Shown here: positions 43,333-52,080 of the stretch, piece by piece | Position numbering within the stretch: position 1 is the first letter of the stretch | How the letters are laid out: every line of letters starts with the position of its first letter | Assembly (NCBI GenBank): GCA_910577085.1 | Contig: CAJTLE010000006.1 | Coordinates: 1 to 53,124, forward strand | Reading direction: 5' to 3' | Length of the DNA: 53,124 nucleotides | Source: an uncultured Allobaculum sp. | Lineage (GTDB): Bacteria; Bacillota_I; Bacilli_A; Erysipelotrichales; Erysipelotrichaceae | Program-made: the position numbers and the translations under genes | Notes under the pieces: generated by a model | Seen by the model: only the letters and a program-made list of their open reading frames with translations | Told to the model about the DNA's origin: nothing | The model's database searches: none

Positions 43333-43728
43333 TGTTTGTCAGAGCATTGGGAGGTTCGATCGGCTGGTCTTTTCGAGTTGCGGTTTCTGTAAGAGAGATA
43401 AAGATACTGCTGACTTTTCTCATATGAAAGAGAACTGGCACAGACAGATTCAGCAGATCAATCAGCAGATCAAAAGGCATTCAGCAGCTTGCTGAATGTC
43501 AGAGAGGGCCTTTGATTCTAAGAGTCGGGAAATCACGATCAGACTGGTAAAAGTTCAGGTGCTTTTGTAAGAATCAGCCAGATTCTTCCTGACTGCGCAA
43601 ATGCATACCGGCCTGGCAATCTTTCTTTGGGAGTCCTGACGATCAAAAGTGGTCTGGCTGGATACAATGAATAGAGATATCCTGTCCGATCCGAAGAAAT
43701 TTCGGTCAGTCAATGACGATCGGGCAGC

Positions 43729-43776
43729 AAAGAATCAAAGAATTAAAGAATCAAAGAATTAAAGAATCAAAGAATA
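43729..43776. repeat. Octamer array AAAGAATY, six copies
   Basis: AAAGAATC and AAAGAATT alternate from 43729, with a last AAAGAATA ending at 43776. The array lies 27-74 bp before the corA ATG, just upstream of its ribosome site, where a change in copy number could alter expression. Confidence 0.85.
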
Positions 43777-43802
43777 TGATCAGTGAAACAGGGAGGGTCA
43801 GT

Positions 43803-44747
43803 ATGATTTCTTATTTCATTACGGACAGTGACGGCCAGCTGCAGCCACTGGCCAAGCCAATGAAAGGCTGCTGGATCAGCGTCGTCTCTCCAAGTCAGGC
43901 AGAAGTGGAGCGGCTGCTGTATGAGTTTGAACTGGTGCCGGAGTTTATCAAGGCCTCACTGGATGAGCAGGAAAGTTCATACATCGACAAAGATGATGAA
44001 GCCCATCAGACGCTGGCCATTGTGGACTATCCAGAAGAAGATGACTCTTCAGATTGGGAGATCGATACGTATATCACCCTGCCAATCGGCATCATTTTTA
44101 CCAAGGACTATCTGTTTACCATCTGCACGCGTGAAAACAGCACCGTTGAACGGATGGAGCATGGCAAAGTCAAAAATCTTGATACCCGCTATCGGACACA
44201 GTTTCTGCTCAACATCCTGCTGTTGATCTCTCAGGAATATCTGGCCGATCTTCGGCAGATTGAGCGGATGTCGGAAGCAACGGAGAAGAAGCTGTATGAA
44301 AAGATGCGCAATAAAGAACTGATTGATACCCTGGTTCTTTCCAAGTCGCTCGTATACTTTTCGACTTCCTTAAAAGCCGAACAGATTACGCTGGAAAAAA
44401 TTCTGCGCTCCCGCCAGATTCCGATGTATGAAGAAGATCGGGAATTGCTGGAGGATGTCATGATTGAGATCCGGCAGGCGATTGAGATGTGTAATATCTA
44501 CTCGGATCTTTCGACAAAAATGACAGACAGTTTTTCCAATGTCATCAATAACAACATGAACATCATCATGAAAAGGCTGACCGTCATCACCCTGGTCATG
44601 TCCATTCCAAACATGGTCTATGGCTTTTATGGCATGAACGTCACCGGACTGCCGTTTCCTGTGGCCTGGTTTCCGTTGCTTCTCTCAGCGCTCATTGCGG
44701 CGGCGGCCTGGCTTTACTTTAAACACAACTCGGGCTTTCGCTCCTGA
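43803..44747 (+). CDS. CorA-family Mg2+/Co2+ channel
   Basis: A 314-residue divalent-cation channel of the CorA family: a large cytoplasmic N-terminal domain, a long helix with DLSTKMTDSFSNVINNNMNIIMKRLTVIT leading into the pore, then two C-terminal membrane segments. The selectivity motif GMN is present in VYGFYGMNVTG between them. CorA proteins assemble as pentamers. The ATG at 43803 follows GGGAGGG; an extension upstream runs through the octamer array and is rejected. It splits the purine cluster from the second purF. Mg2+ or Co2+ specificity cannot be decided from sequence. Confidence 0.92.
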   Translation: MISYFITDSDGQLQPLAKPMKGCWISVVSPSQAEVERLLYEFELVPEFIKASLDEQESSYIDKDDEAHQTLAIVDYPEEDDSSDWEIDTYITLPIGIIFTKDYLFTICTRENSTVERMEHGKVKNLDTRYRTQFLLNILLLISQEYLADLRQIERMSEATEKKLYEKMRNKELIDTLVLSKSLVYFSTSLKAEQITLEKILRSRQIPMYEEDRELLEDVMIEIRQAIEMCNIYSDLSTKMTDSFSNVINNNMNIIMKRLTVITLVMSIPNMVYGFYGMNVTGLPFPVAWFPLLLSALIAAAAWLYFKHNSGFRS

Positions 44748-45001
44748 AAAATCAGGAAATCCATATCGGATAAGATTTTAGATTTGGGCGGTAAGCGCTT
44801 AAAAAACAAGTGCGAAATCGGGGAAAATGATAGCTCTTCATTTGATAAAAACCATTCGAACTTTTGGGCAAACCTGTACTTTCCAGCCGGATTTCAAGCC
44901 ATTTGGACTCTTGCTTTTCTCAGTTTGGTAAGATGAATTGGATTCAGAAAAATCCAGACGTCAATCTTAAGAAGATGAAAGAGAAGAGGAGCCAGAAGCT
45001 T

Positions 45002-46387
45002 ATGTTTGATGAACTTCATGAAGAGTGCGGGGTCTTTGGAGCCTATCACGTCGACGAAGCCGCGTTTTCTGTTTATTATGGACTGCATTCCCTCCAGCAC
45101 CGCGGACAGGAAGCAAGTGGTATTGCGGTGTATGAGGATGGTCGTATTGACACCCGAAAGGGCAAAGGCCTGACCATCGATGTATTTAACCGCCCGGATC
45201 TTGAACAGATGAAAGGCCGCACGGCAATCGGTCATGTCCGTTATTCGACAGCCGGCGGCCAGGAGGCCGAAAACATTCAGCCAATCGTGGCTCATGGTCA
45301 TTCCGGATCGATCGCCATTGTTCACAATGGGCAGATTGTCAATGACATGGAACTGCGCGTTGAACTCGAACAGAAGGGTTGTATTTTCCAGGGAACCAGT
45401 GATTCTGAGATTATCCTGCACATGATCATGAAAGAGCGGGGCAGTCTGCTCGAACGGGTTGAAAAAACGGCCCGCCAGCTTGAAGGAGCTTTCTCCTTTC
45501 TGGTTTTACAGGATGATGTCATCATTGCGGTGCGGGACAAATATGGACTGCGTCCGTTAAGTTACGCCCGCAATGGCGAAGGATACATTATCTCTTCTGA
45601 AACCTGTGCCTTTGAGGTGCAGGGCATTTATGATCACGTCGATGTCAAACCTGGCGAAGCCGTAAGCTTCAGCCGTGGTCTGGTCCGTCATCATTGTTAT
45701 GTTGACCATCCAACTTCCCATATGTGTGCAATGGAGTATATCTATTTCGCCCGTCCGGATTCCGAAATCGAATCGATCAACGTCCACGCTTTCCGTAAGG
45801 AAACCGGTAAGATGTTGGCAAGAATGGATGAAGATCTCGATGCCGATCTGGTCATCGGGGTTCCTGATTCTTCGCTTTCAGCCGCCATTGGCTATGCCGA
45901 AGAAAGCGGGATGGTCATGGAAAGCGGTCTGGTCAAAAACCGCTTTGTCACCCGCACGTTCATTCAGCCAACGCAGTCTTTGCGCGACCGCGGTGTGCGG
46001 ATGAAGCTGACACCAGTCCGGGATGTAGTTGAGGGCAAGTCGATTGTGATGATTGACGATTCGATTGTTCGCGGAACGACGTCCAGACGCATCGTTTCTT
46101 TATTAAAAGAAGCCGGCGCCAGAGAAGTACATGTCCGCATTGCTTCACCGATTATTACTTCACCTTGTTTTTATGGGGTGGATACAAGTACCAAAAAAGA
46201 ACTGATCGGCGCCAACAAGACCGTCGAAGAAATCCGTGAGTATATTCAGGCTGACTCGTTGAAATTCATGAGCTGTGAAGACCTGAAAAAAGCTGCCGGT
46301 GAAGTTGGCTTATGTACTGCCTGCTTTGATGGTCAGTATTGCTCGCCGCTGTTCAGTCACGAAAAAAGTGCCAGAGGGGAAGAATAA
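45002..46387 (+). CDS. purF: Amidophosphoribosyltransferase, catalytically complete
   Basis: The first step of purine synthesis: PRPP plus glutamine to phosphoribosylamine. From the ATG at 45002, Cys9 follows a short propeptide MFDELHEE that would be removed to free the nucleophile in ECGVFG. R in HVRYSTAG, the HNGQIVN oxyanion segment and GTSDSE complete the glutaminase site. The transferase half has KNRFVTRTFIQP, SLRDRGVRMKL and IDDSIVRGTTS, and the Fe-S ligands lie in MCAMEYIYF, SPCFYG and LCTAC. The protein is 461 residues. AGGAG is about ten bases before 45002; upstream in-frame starts (44975, 44864) have no site. It stands alone about 8 kb downstream of the degenerate copy. CCATTCGAACTTT upstream, near 44850, resembles a CCAATCGAAC sequence in the purC-purE gap. 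Confidence 0.95.
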   Translation: MFDELHEECGVFGAYHVDEAAFSVYYGLHSLQHRGQEASGIAVYEDGRIDTRKGKGLTIDVFNRPDLEQMKGRTAIGHVRYSTAGGQEAENIQPIVAHGHSGSIAIVHNGQIVNDMELRVELEQKGCIFQGTSDSEIILHMIMKERGSLLERVEKTARQLEGAFSFLVLQDDVIIAVRDKYGLRPLSYARNGEGYIISSETCAFEVQGIYDHVDVKPGEAVSFSRGLVRHHCYVDHPTSHMCAMEYIYFARPDSEIESINVHAFRKETGKMLARMDEDLDADLVIGVPDSSLSAAIGYAEESGMVMESGLVKNRFVTRTFIQPTQSLRDRGVRMKLTPVRDVVEGKSIVMIDDSIVRGTTSRRIVSLLKEAGAREVHVRIASPIITSPCFYGVDTSTKKELIGANKTVEEIREYIQADSLKFMSCEDLKKAAGEVGLCTACFDGQYCSPLFSHEKSARGEE

Positions 46388-46446
46388 CCCGAAAGCAACG
46401 TTCATTCTTCCAGTTTCTGGCAGACATTGAAAATGGAGGAAAGTGT

Positions 46447-46644
46447 ATGAATCTGATTGATTGGGCAGTGATCCTCATTGTGGTCATTCTCGTGATTCTG
46501 GCCATACGTTCCGGCCGTAAAAACCGCTGCTCGGGCAATTGTGCCAGTTGTCAGACCAGCTGCTCAAAATGCGAACCGGGTAGTGTGGCACCATTTGTTG
46601 AACGTTATCGCAAGGATCATCCAAAAGAGGCATCAAAACCATAA
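46447..46644 (+). CDS. FeoB-associated Cys-rich membrane protein
   Basis: A 65-residue peptide with one N-terminal membrane segment (LIDWAVILIVVILVILAI) followed by a basic turn and a cysteine cluster C-S-G-N-C-A-S-C-Q-T-S-C-S-K-C, the plan of the FeoB-associated family that usually lies next to ferrous-iron transporter genes. No feoA or feoB is in the window, so it is an orphan here. GGAGG precedes the ATG at 46447; an upstream extension from 46339 overlaps purF and is rejected. The cysteines are likely metal- or thiol-active. Confidence 0.8.
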   Translation: MNLIDWAVILIVVILVILAIRSGRKNRCSGNCASCQTSCSKCEPGSVAPFVERYRKDHPKEASKP

Positions 46645-46716
46645 ATCAACAAAACCAATAAAAGCAAAAAGCAATTTAAGAAACAGGGCTGAAAAGCGAA
46701 CCGTTTCAGGCCTGAC

Positions 46717-46746
46717 GAAAACCTGAAGGGATCCCTCAGGTTTTTT
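46717..46746 (+). terminator. Terminator after the Cys-rich peptide
   Basis: ACCTGA-AGGGATCCC-TCAGGT forms the hairpin, with TTTTTT following, about 75 bp past the stop. Confidence 0.85.
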
Positions 46747-46817
46747 CTTCTGTCTGTTTTCGAAAGAAGGGAACAGGTCGGGAAGAAAGAATGCGGATCA
46801 GAAATGGAGGACTACAG

Positions 46818-48065
46818 ATGAACGAAAGTTACTTAGACAAATTTGCCCGGCTCACCATTGAGCTTGGAGTGAACTTAGAGAAAGGCCAGCCCATTGTGAT
46901 TCGAAGCTCGACCGACCCCGAACTGGTGAAATTTGCCCGCAAATGCGCCCAGGCAGCCTGGAAAGCAGGTGCCAGTGAAGTACTGATGGACTGGCGTGAC
47001 AGTGAGATCAGCGCCCTGGAATATGCCAATAAAGACCTGGAAGCATTTAAAACTGCTCCAAGCTGGAAAGTTGATTTCTATGAAAGTGCCGCTAAAAACA
47101 ATGCTGCGTTCTTATTGATCGATGGCGATGATCCAGAAGCCTTTAAAGATGCTGACCCGCTCAAAATGGTTAGCGCACGCATGGCGATGAATTCGGCCAC
47201 GCCGACGTATCGGGGCGGAATCGATAATGGCAGTCTGGCCTGGTGTGTGGTTGCTGCACCAAGTGCCGGCTGGGCGAAAAAAGTCTATCCAGATCTGAGT
47301 GAAGAAGAAGCCGTGAATGTGTTATGGAATGACATTTTCAGAATCAGCCGGATTGACGAAAATGATCCAATCGAAAACTGGCTCCAGCATGGGGCTAAAT
47401 TAAATGCCCAGATGGACAAACTTAACCAGGCTGGCATCGTCAAATTCCACTACACCTCATCGAATGGAACCGACTTATGGGTTGATATGCCAGAAGGCGC
47501 AATCTTTGTCGGCGGCGCAAGCAAGCTTGCGGATGGCCGTGAAAACTTCTGTAATATTCCAACTGAAGAATTATTCTCAGCTCCCGCTCTCGATGGCGTC
47601 AACGGCACGCTGGAAGCGGTTTTCCCTTTGAATGAAAACGGAAAACTCGTTGAGGGGTTTGGATTTACCTTCAAGGATGGTAAAGTAGTTGACTATCATG
47701 CCGATAAAGGAAAAGAAGTTCTTGATGCCCTCCTTCAGGGCGGCGACGGGGCAGACCGCTTAGGTGAAATTGCTCTCGTTGATAAGAGCTCTCCAATTCG
47801 GCAGGGCAACCGAATCTACTACAATACGTTGTATGATGAAAACGCCGCCTGTCATTTTGCGTTAGGTCAGTCCTATGCAGAATGCCTGCCCGGCGCACAG
47901 ACAATGTCCAAAGAAGATCTCAAACAGCACAAATTCAACCAGTCTGAAATCCATGTGGATTTCATGGTCGGTGCTGATGATCTGAACATTGATGGCTATA
48001 CGAAAGAGGGAAAACTGATCCCAGTCTTTCGGAATGGCTCATTTACAACTGAATTTGACCTCTAG
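46818..48065 (+). CDS. M29-family aminopeptidase (AmpS/PepS type)
   Basis: A 415-residue cytoplasmic metallopeptidase of family M29 (thermophilic aminopeptidase). The start YLDKFARLTIELGVNLEKGQPIVIRS is typical. The metal site is spread over FCNIPTEELFSAP (Glu), the LGEIALVDKSSPI region, NAACHFALGQSYAECL (His) and SEIHVDFMVGADDLNIDG (His and Asp). It trims N-terminal residues from peptides. The ATG at 46818 follows GGAGG; a frame extension from 46791 has none. No terminator separates it from the DUF2812 gene 55 bp downstream, so they may share a message. Confidence 0.93.
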   Translation: MNESYLDKFARLTIELGVNLEKGQPIVIRSSTDPELVKFARKCAQAAWKAGASEVLMDWRDSEISALEYANKDLEAFKTAPSWKVDFYESAAKNNAAFLLIDGDDPEAFKDADPLKMVSARMAMNSATPTYRGGIDNGSLAWCVVAAPSAGWAKKVYPDLSEEEAVNVLWNDIFRISRIDENDPIENWLQHGAKLNAQMDKLNQAGIVKFHYTSSNGTDLWVDMPEGAIFVGGASKLADGRENFCNIPTEELFSAPALDGVNGTLEAVFPLNENGKLVEGFGFTFKDGKVVDYHADKGKEVLDALLQGGDGADRLGEIALVDKSSPIRQGNRIYYNTLYDENAACHFALGQSYAECLPGAQTMSKEDLKQHKFNQSEIHVDFMVGADDLNIDGYTKEGKLIPVFRNGSFTTEFDL

Positions 48066-48120
48066 TCGATAAGTATCTACAATAAGGGGCGAATCAGATT
48101 CGATACATAAGGAGAATACT

Positions 48121-49851
48121 ATGGCTGACGATCAGAAAAAACCTTACGGAACCCCTATGGACGATACGATCTTTCAGGATCTTCTCAGTGATTCGAGAAT
48201 TTCCTCACTGGAAATTAAGGAGCCTGAATTCGATTCCTTTGATGTGCAGTCCGTAATTCAGGAAGCCAGAACGGTCTCGAACGCGAAGAAATCCCCCGCA
48301 AATCCATTCGGAAAACGAAGCCGGCGCAATAAAGTTCACAAAGATACCTCTGCCACATTCAATGAACAGAGTTTCTTTGCTTCCAAAGCAGAGCGCCGTC
48401 AGGAACAGGAAGAAGCAACACCTGCTGCCAGTGCCTTTAAAGAAACCACTCCGGCAGCTGAACCTGAAGAAAAGATTCAGCCCAATGCAACGGATGCAGT
48501 TTCGGCTGACGAAAACAAAGAACAGTCTCAGGCAGAAACAAAGACTTCTTCACAGACCGTTCCGGCCTTTATGCAGACAAGAGAAGAAAGCCAGGCCCGC
48601 AAGCCAAAGACTTTCTCAGAAATCCTGCACAACAGCCGCTATCAGGAAAACCAGAAAGCCCTCGAAAACCTCGATCTTTTTGATGAACCTGTCATTGAAA
48701 CACCGCTGTTTGCCCAGGCAGAAGAAGGGGCACCAACCACTCCGACTGAACCTTCTGTGGTCATTACCCGCAAAAGCCAGTCTGAGCTGTTAAAACAGGC
48801 CCAGACCCCGGAAGATGAAGAACCGGTGCAGGAAATTGTTTCGGAAACCGTAACGGTAGAAGAAATGGTTGAACCGGAACCAGAAAAAGAAACGAAAAAA
48901 GAAACTCGAAAAGAATCCCACCGGAAAAAGAAGGCCCAGGAAGAAGATACGCAGGACGATGCCGTCTATGATCCAGGTGCCAGTCTGGTCGATGACTATC
49001 ACTATGATGAGTACGAAGACAAAAAGCGCTTTTCAACCACGGACTATCGTAAGATTGAAGACTACCTGACCCATGAATCCGCTCAGGGCTTCCACTTTGT
49101 ACGCAGCGACGGAAACAAGTACTACTTCAATAAGTCTGAGCCACGCAACTATTACTACAAAGTGCTTTACTTCGCCAAGGAACCAGACGACAGTTATTGG
49201 AACGCTCTTGAAAAACAGGGCTGGAAACGCATTGAACAGGTGCCAAGCCGTCATAAACGCGATGCAGGCTGGTACATCATGCGCAATGAGAAAAAGCCAG
49301 GCCAGCTGCCAAAAGACATTGAGAACGAAGAAGAGAAATATCGTTACTTCTCGAAACTTTCTTCTTCCTGTCGTTCGACGATGTTTCTGTTGTTTATCGT
49401 TATGGTCTGCTCGGCCATTGCGGTTTTCTTACAGTACTACTTCAAAGGCTATATTGCGGTTATGGCCGCCAGTGCGGTACTGTTCCTCATTGCTTTATGG
49501 ATCTTCCTCGTTTACGCCCGTATGTTAAGCAAGGCACGTAAACAGGCCTCGCTTTTATCCGCCCGGATTCGTCTGGCCCAAAACGATCCGAACTACCTTG
49601 CTTTACGCCATGCTGGTGAAAGTGATGAACAGCTCGATACCGACTGGGCAAAGCTGGATGAAGAAGATGAAGCCAAAGAAGATCAGGATGATTCTGAACA
49701 GCCATCAACCTACGACCAGGACGATGAATCTGGAGAGGATGAATCCGAAGAGGATGAATCCGAAGACGATCAGGATGACGATGAAGACGACGACTACGAT
49801 GACGAGGAAGAAGAAAGAAAACCTCGCCGCCGCTGGGGACGCCGCCGTTAG
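48121..49851 (+). CDS. DUF2812 membrane protein with long charged tails
   Basis: A 576-residue protein. Residues 1-300 are disordered, rich in Glu, Lys, Ser and Pro, and include a short recurring DSRISSLEIKEPEF-like start. Residues ~308-415 match DUF2812: DYLTHESAQGFHFVRSDGNKYYFNKSEP, LEKQGWKRIEQV and WYIMRNE. Two membrane segments lie at ~420-441 and ~444-466. The C-terminal ~75 residues are almost wholly acidic (Asp/Glu runs) and end abruptly in a basic RKPRRRWGRRR. Usual DUF2812 proteins (150-250 residues) lack such flanks and often partner PadR regulators; no PadR gene is here. GGAG precedes the ATG. Both tails should face the cytoplasm if the two segments form a hairpin. Function unknown. 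Confidence 0.75.
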   Translation: MADDQKKPYGTPMDDTIFQDLLSDSRISSLEIKEPEFDSFDVQSVIQEARTVSNAKKSPANPFGKRSRRNKVHKDTSATFNEQSFFASKAERRQEQEEATPAASAFKETTPAAEPEEKIQPNATDAVSADENKEQSQAETKTSSQTVPAFMQTREESQARKPKTFSEILHNSRYQENQKALENLDLFDEPVIETPLFAQAEEGAPTTPTEPSVVITRKSQSELLKQAQTPEDEEPVQEIVSETVTVEEMVEPEPEKETKKETRKESHRKKKAQEEDTQDDAVYDPGASLVDDYHYDEYEDKKRFSTTDYRKIEDYLTHESAQGFHFVRSDGNKYYFNKSEPRNYYYKVLYFAKEPDDSYWNALEKQGWKRIEQVPSRHKRDAGWYIMRNEKKPGQLPKDIENEEEKYRYFSKLSSSCRSTMFLLFIVMVCSAIAVFLQYYFKGYIAVMAASAVLFLIALWIFLVYARMLSKARKQASLLSARIRLAQNDPNYLALRHAGESDEQLDTDWAKLDEEDEAKEDQDDSEQPSTYDQDDESGEDESEEDESEDDQDDDEDDDYDDEEEERKPRRRWGRRR

Positions 49852-49903
49852 GCTTTGATCAGGGACGATTTACTCTGAAAATCCATACAAACTTCAAAAA
49901 TGA

Positions 49904-49940
49904 ACAAGGACAGCGAACCAATCCCGCTGTCCTTTTGTTT
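49904..49940 (+). terminator. Terminator after the DUF2812 gene
   Basis: AAGGACAGC (49906-49914) pairs with GCTGTCCTT (49926-49934) and TTGTTT follows. Confidence 0.8.
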
Positions 49941-50016
49941 ATGTTCAATTGTTTACGACCAACTTATTCGCGCCCAATTGGTTTGGGTTCAATTATTCGA
50001 GATCAATTGCTTCCCA

Positions 50017-50475
50017 TCAGGCATCCTGGTTTGCAAATTCGTATTCCAGTTTGAGCAGACCTTCTTCCTGCAGCTGATCGAGGGTTTGACTCATAGCTTT
50101 TGCGGCAAGAAGGCATGTTGTAAGGCAGCGTTTTTCTTTGGAATGATGAACGGCTTTAAGTTTGGCACATTGGGTATTGCCTAAAAGATTTCGAAAATTT
50201 CGCACAAGAAGGCGCTGGGCATAGGGAAGATGCTCGGTTGTATGCGCTCTGGTTTCCACCAGCATACAGGACAATGCGCACGTACAGCCAACTAACGTTC
50301 CGCAAAGATTGCCGGTATATAGTCCATTTCCAAAACCGGATAACATCTTGTAGGCCGACTCTGGCAGATCAAGATGGAAGGTATCGTTGCAGGCCTGAAT
50401 CATGGTTTCGGCGCAGTTGAAATCATTTTCTAAATAATGGTGTTTTACATTTGCCTCTAATAAAGTTTCGGACAT
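50017..50475 (-). CDS. C_GCAxxG_C_C family protein
   Basis: A 152-residue protein of the C_GCAxxG_C_C family, a Cys-rich group thought to be redox-active. FNCAETMIQACND, GFGNGLYTGNLCGTLVGCTCALSC and the later FRNLLGNTQCAKL with two further cysteines are the family pattern; the Gly-Cys-Gly core reads NLCGTLVG. AAAGGAAA lies before the ATG at 50475. An upstream extension to 50493 is not needed. It stands alone; substrate and partner are unknown. Confidence 0.85.
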   Translation of the reverse strand: MSETLLEANVKHHYLENDFNCAETMIQACNDTFHLDLPESAYKMLSGFGNGLYTGNLCGTLVGCTCALSCMLVETRAHTTEHLPYAQRLLVRNFRNLLGNTQCAKLKAVHHSKEKRCLTTCLLAAKAMSQTLDQLQEEGLLKLEYEFANQDA

Positions 50476-50884
50476 TTCGTACTTTCCTTTCAATATTTTC
50501 TGGTCATCTTAGCGGTGAACCGGACTTCAATATTATAATGTTTCGTAGTCCCTTACTTTCCTTAAAAAATCGGCCAGGAACTCATCGACCGGTTTTTTTA
50601 TGGTTTCTGCCCACAATACAAAAAGTGTCGGCTATTGGTGCTCGAAGCTGTCGATGAGACAGCAACGCATTGAGTTCTTAGATCTGAAAGGTTGAGGGCG
50701 GCCGTCAGCCCAAAGATATGAGATTGAGTCTGAAAACCGAAAAGGAATAAGCGTTTTCGCTCTGTTTTCACGAATGTTTCAGACACAATTTTGACAACAT
50801 TCCGAGAAATGGCAGACTACAGGTAGGGACGAACCCTGAATATGGTATGTTTTATATGCATTTAACAGAAAGGTATAGACAATT
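50476..50884. other. Intergenic region around a bidirectional terminator
   Basis: About 410 bp without a supported gene. AATCGG and CCGGTT form a hairpin with A/T tails on both sides at 50563-50599. A TATAAT near 50532 reads on both strands and has no clear -35. TTGACA near 50794 has no good -10 partner. No gene is supported. Confidence 0.45.
50563..50599. terminator. Small bidirectional terminator
   Basis: AAAAAATCGG and CCGGTTTTTTT pair (one G-T) around a 15-base loop, leaving T-runs on either strand. Confidence 0.7.
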
Positions 50885-51358
50885 ATGGAAGACCGAAATT
50901 TAGACAATGAAATTCTGATGATCCTTCCAAGACGGACTTTTTTTAAAGCCAGTTGTCTGCCAGGCAACTGGGAAGTTGATCAGGATCCAGCTGGGCTTTC
51001 CGTGCTGGTCGACCAGCAGCCTGCTGCCTATGCTTCCTGGAAAGATGAAGATGATTTTGGAATGGATCGACCTGCAATTCTCTTTGATGTGCACGGATGT
51101 GATCCCAGAACGAAACAGGAGCTGTTTGAAGCAGTCGTCAGCCGCCTGGCTATTGCTTATGACCAGATTCCTGGCAAGTATCCACTGTATATCCGGCTGA
51201 GTGAAGCGGACCTTGATCTGATCGCTCAGGCCAGCCATCTGGGTTTCATTCCATACTTTGGCAAATGGGCCAAGAAGACCCCGGAACAGTCGGAAAAAAG
51301 CTGGCAGGCGATTACTGATTCGCTGCGCACCCGCTATCCGCAAGGATTGAACGCCTGA
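50885..51358 (+). CDS. Uncharacterised 157-residue protein
   Basis: A mostly soluble, acidic protein with mixed alpha/beta character. The C-terminal half (PLYIRLSEADLDLIAQASHLGFIPYFGKW) loosely recalls the end of GNAT acetyltransferases, but the acetyl-CoA loop is not visible, so I do not assign it. The ribosome site (AGAAAGG, about twelve bases upstream) is weak. Codon use resembles its neighbours. A strong terminator (51394-51418) ends the unit. Confidence 0.6.
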   Translation: MEDRNLDNEILMILPRRTFFKASCLPGNWEVDQDPAGLSVLVDQQPAAYASWKDEDDFGMDRPAILFDVHGCDPRTKQELFEAVVSRLAIAYDQIPGKYPLYIRLSEADLDLIAQASHLGFIPYFGKWAKKTPEQSEKSWQAITDSLRTRYPQGLNA

Positions 51359-51393
51359 TTTTACTGGGGATCGATTCAAATTTAGTTTCATTT

Positions 51394-51418
51394 TCCTGCA
51401 TCCAGCAGGATTTTTTTT
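51394..51418 (+). terminator. Terminator after the uncharacterised gene
   Basis: TCCTGC and GCAGGA pair around ATCCA, with eight T residues following. Confidence 0.88.
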
Positions 51419-51511
51419 CGCAAAAAACTCTTGTCGGCTGCATCTAATGGAATGAAATTGACCCGGTTACAAATAGTTTTTATGCTCTATTTGTTAAAGG
51501 AGGCCGTTTAC

Positions 51512-51991
51512 ATGACTGCCAAAGCAATGTACTCTGCAAGCTCAGTTGCCAAATGGTTTTTAAATCATGTGCGGATGCTGACAAGTGAAGAGGATGAAGA
51601 ATTTTTAACCAATCTGAAGCTCCAAAAACTTCTGTATTATGCTCAGGGTGCGTCGCTCGCTCTTAATGATCGCCCATTGTTTAATGATGAGATTGTCCAC
51701 TGGCAGCACGGTCCAGCTGTACGAGAAGTATATCGGGAATATGCTCAGCATCGAGGAAACCCGATTCAGTATGATGAAGATTTCACAGAGAGTTATGATC
51801 AGGAGACAGAAGACTTACTCAATGATGTCTATGAAACTTTCGGCTGTTATTCAGCGTGGGGACTTCGCAATATGATATTAAACAGTTAATATTTGATTCA
51901 GCGCGAAGATCCATGGCAAAACACATCGATGAATGAGGTGATCTCGCAGGATTCTATTCGTGATTACTTCAAGAATCATTATGTCGAATAG
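51512..51991 (+). pseudogene. DUF4065/Panacea (SocA-like) gene interrupted by an in-frame stop
   Basis: From the ATG (AAAGGAGG upstream) the frame reads AKAMYSASSVAKWFLNHV, LKLQKLLYYAQGASLALNDRPLFNDEIVHWQHGPAVREVY and FGCYSAWGLRNMI, the DUF4065 (Panacea) domain found in antitoxins and phage proteins. TAA at 51887-51889 stops it. In the same frame, beyond a short extra segment, the family end continues: QREDPWQNTSMNEVISQDSIRDYFKNHYVE, with TAG at 51989-51991. Removing 21 bp (LNS-stop-YLI) would rejoin MI to QREDPW as in intact members. The insert overlaps a perfect ATATTAA-ACAG-TTAATAT palindrome (51875-51892). No toxin gene is beside it. Confidence 0.82.
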
Positions 51992-52080
51992 GCTGAAAAG
52001 GCCCGAACAGAAAAACGCAATAAGAATCAGGGAAACGGATTTTAACAGTTGGTTATATTGGGTTTTTAAGGAAAAAACAG

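Larger units (their letters stand above)
43110..43802. other. Intergenic region fhs-corA
   Basis: About 690 bp without a supported gene. The left part holds the fhs terminator (43262-43332). CATTCAGCA-GCT-TGCTGAATG forms a perfect 9-bp hairpin at 43480-43500, after two CAGCAGATCA repeats. The right end carries an octamer array (43729-43776). A short minus-strand frame at 43298-43480 has no support. Confidence 0.5.
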
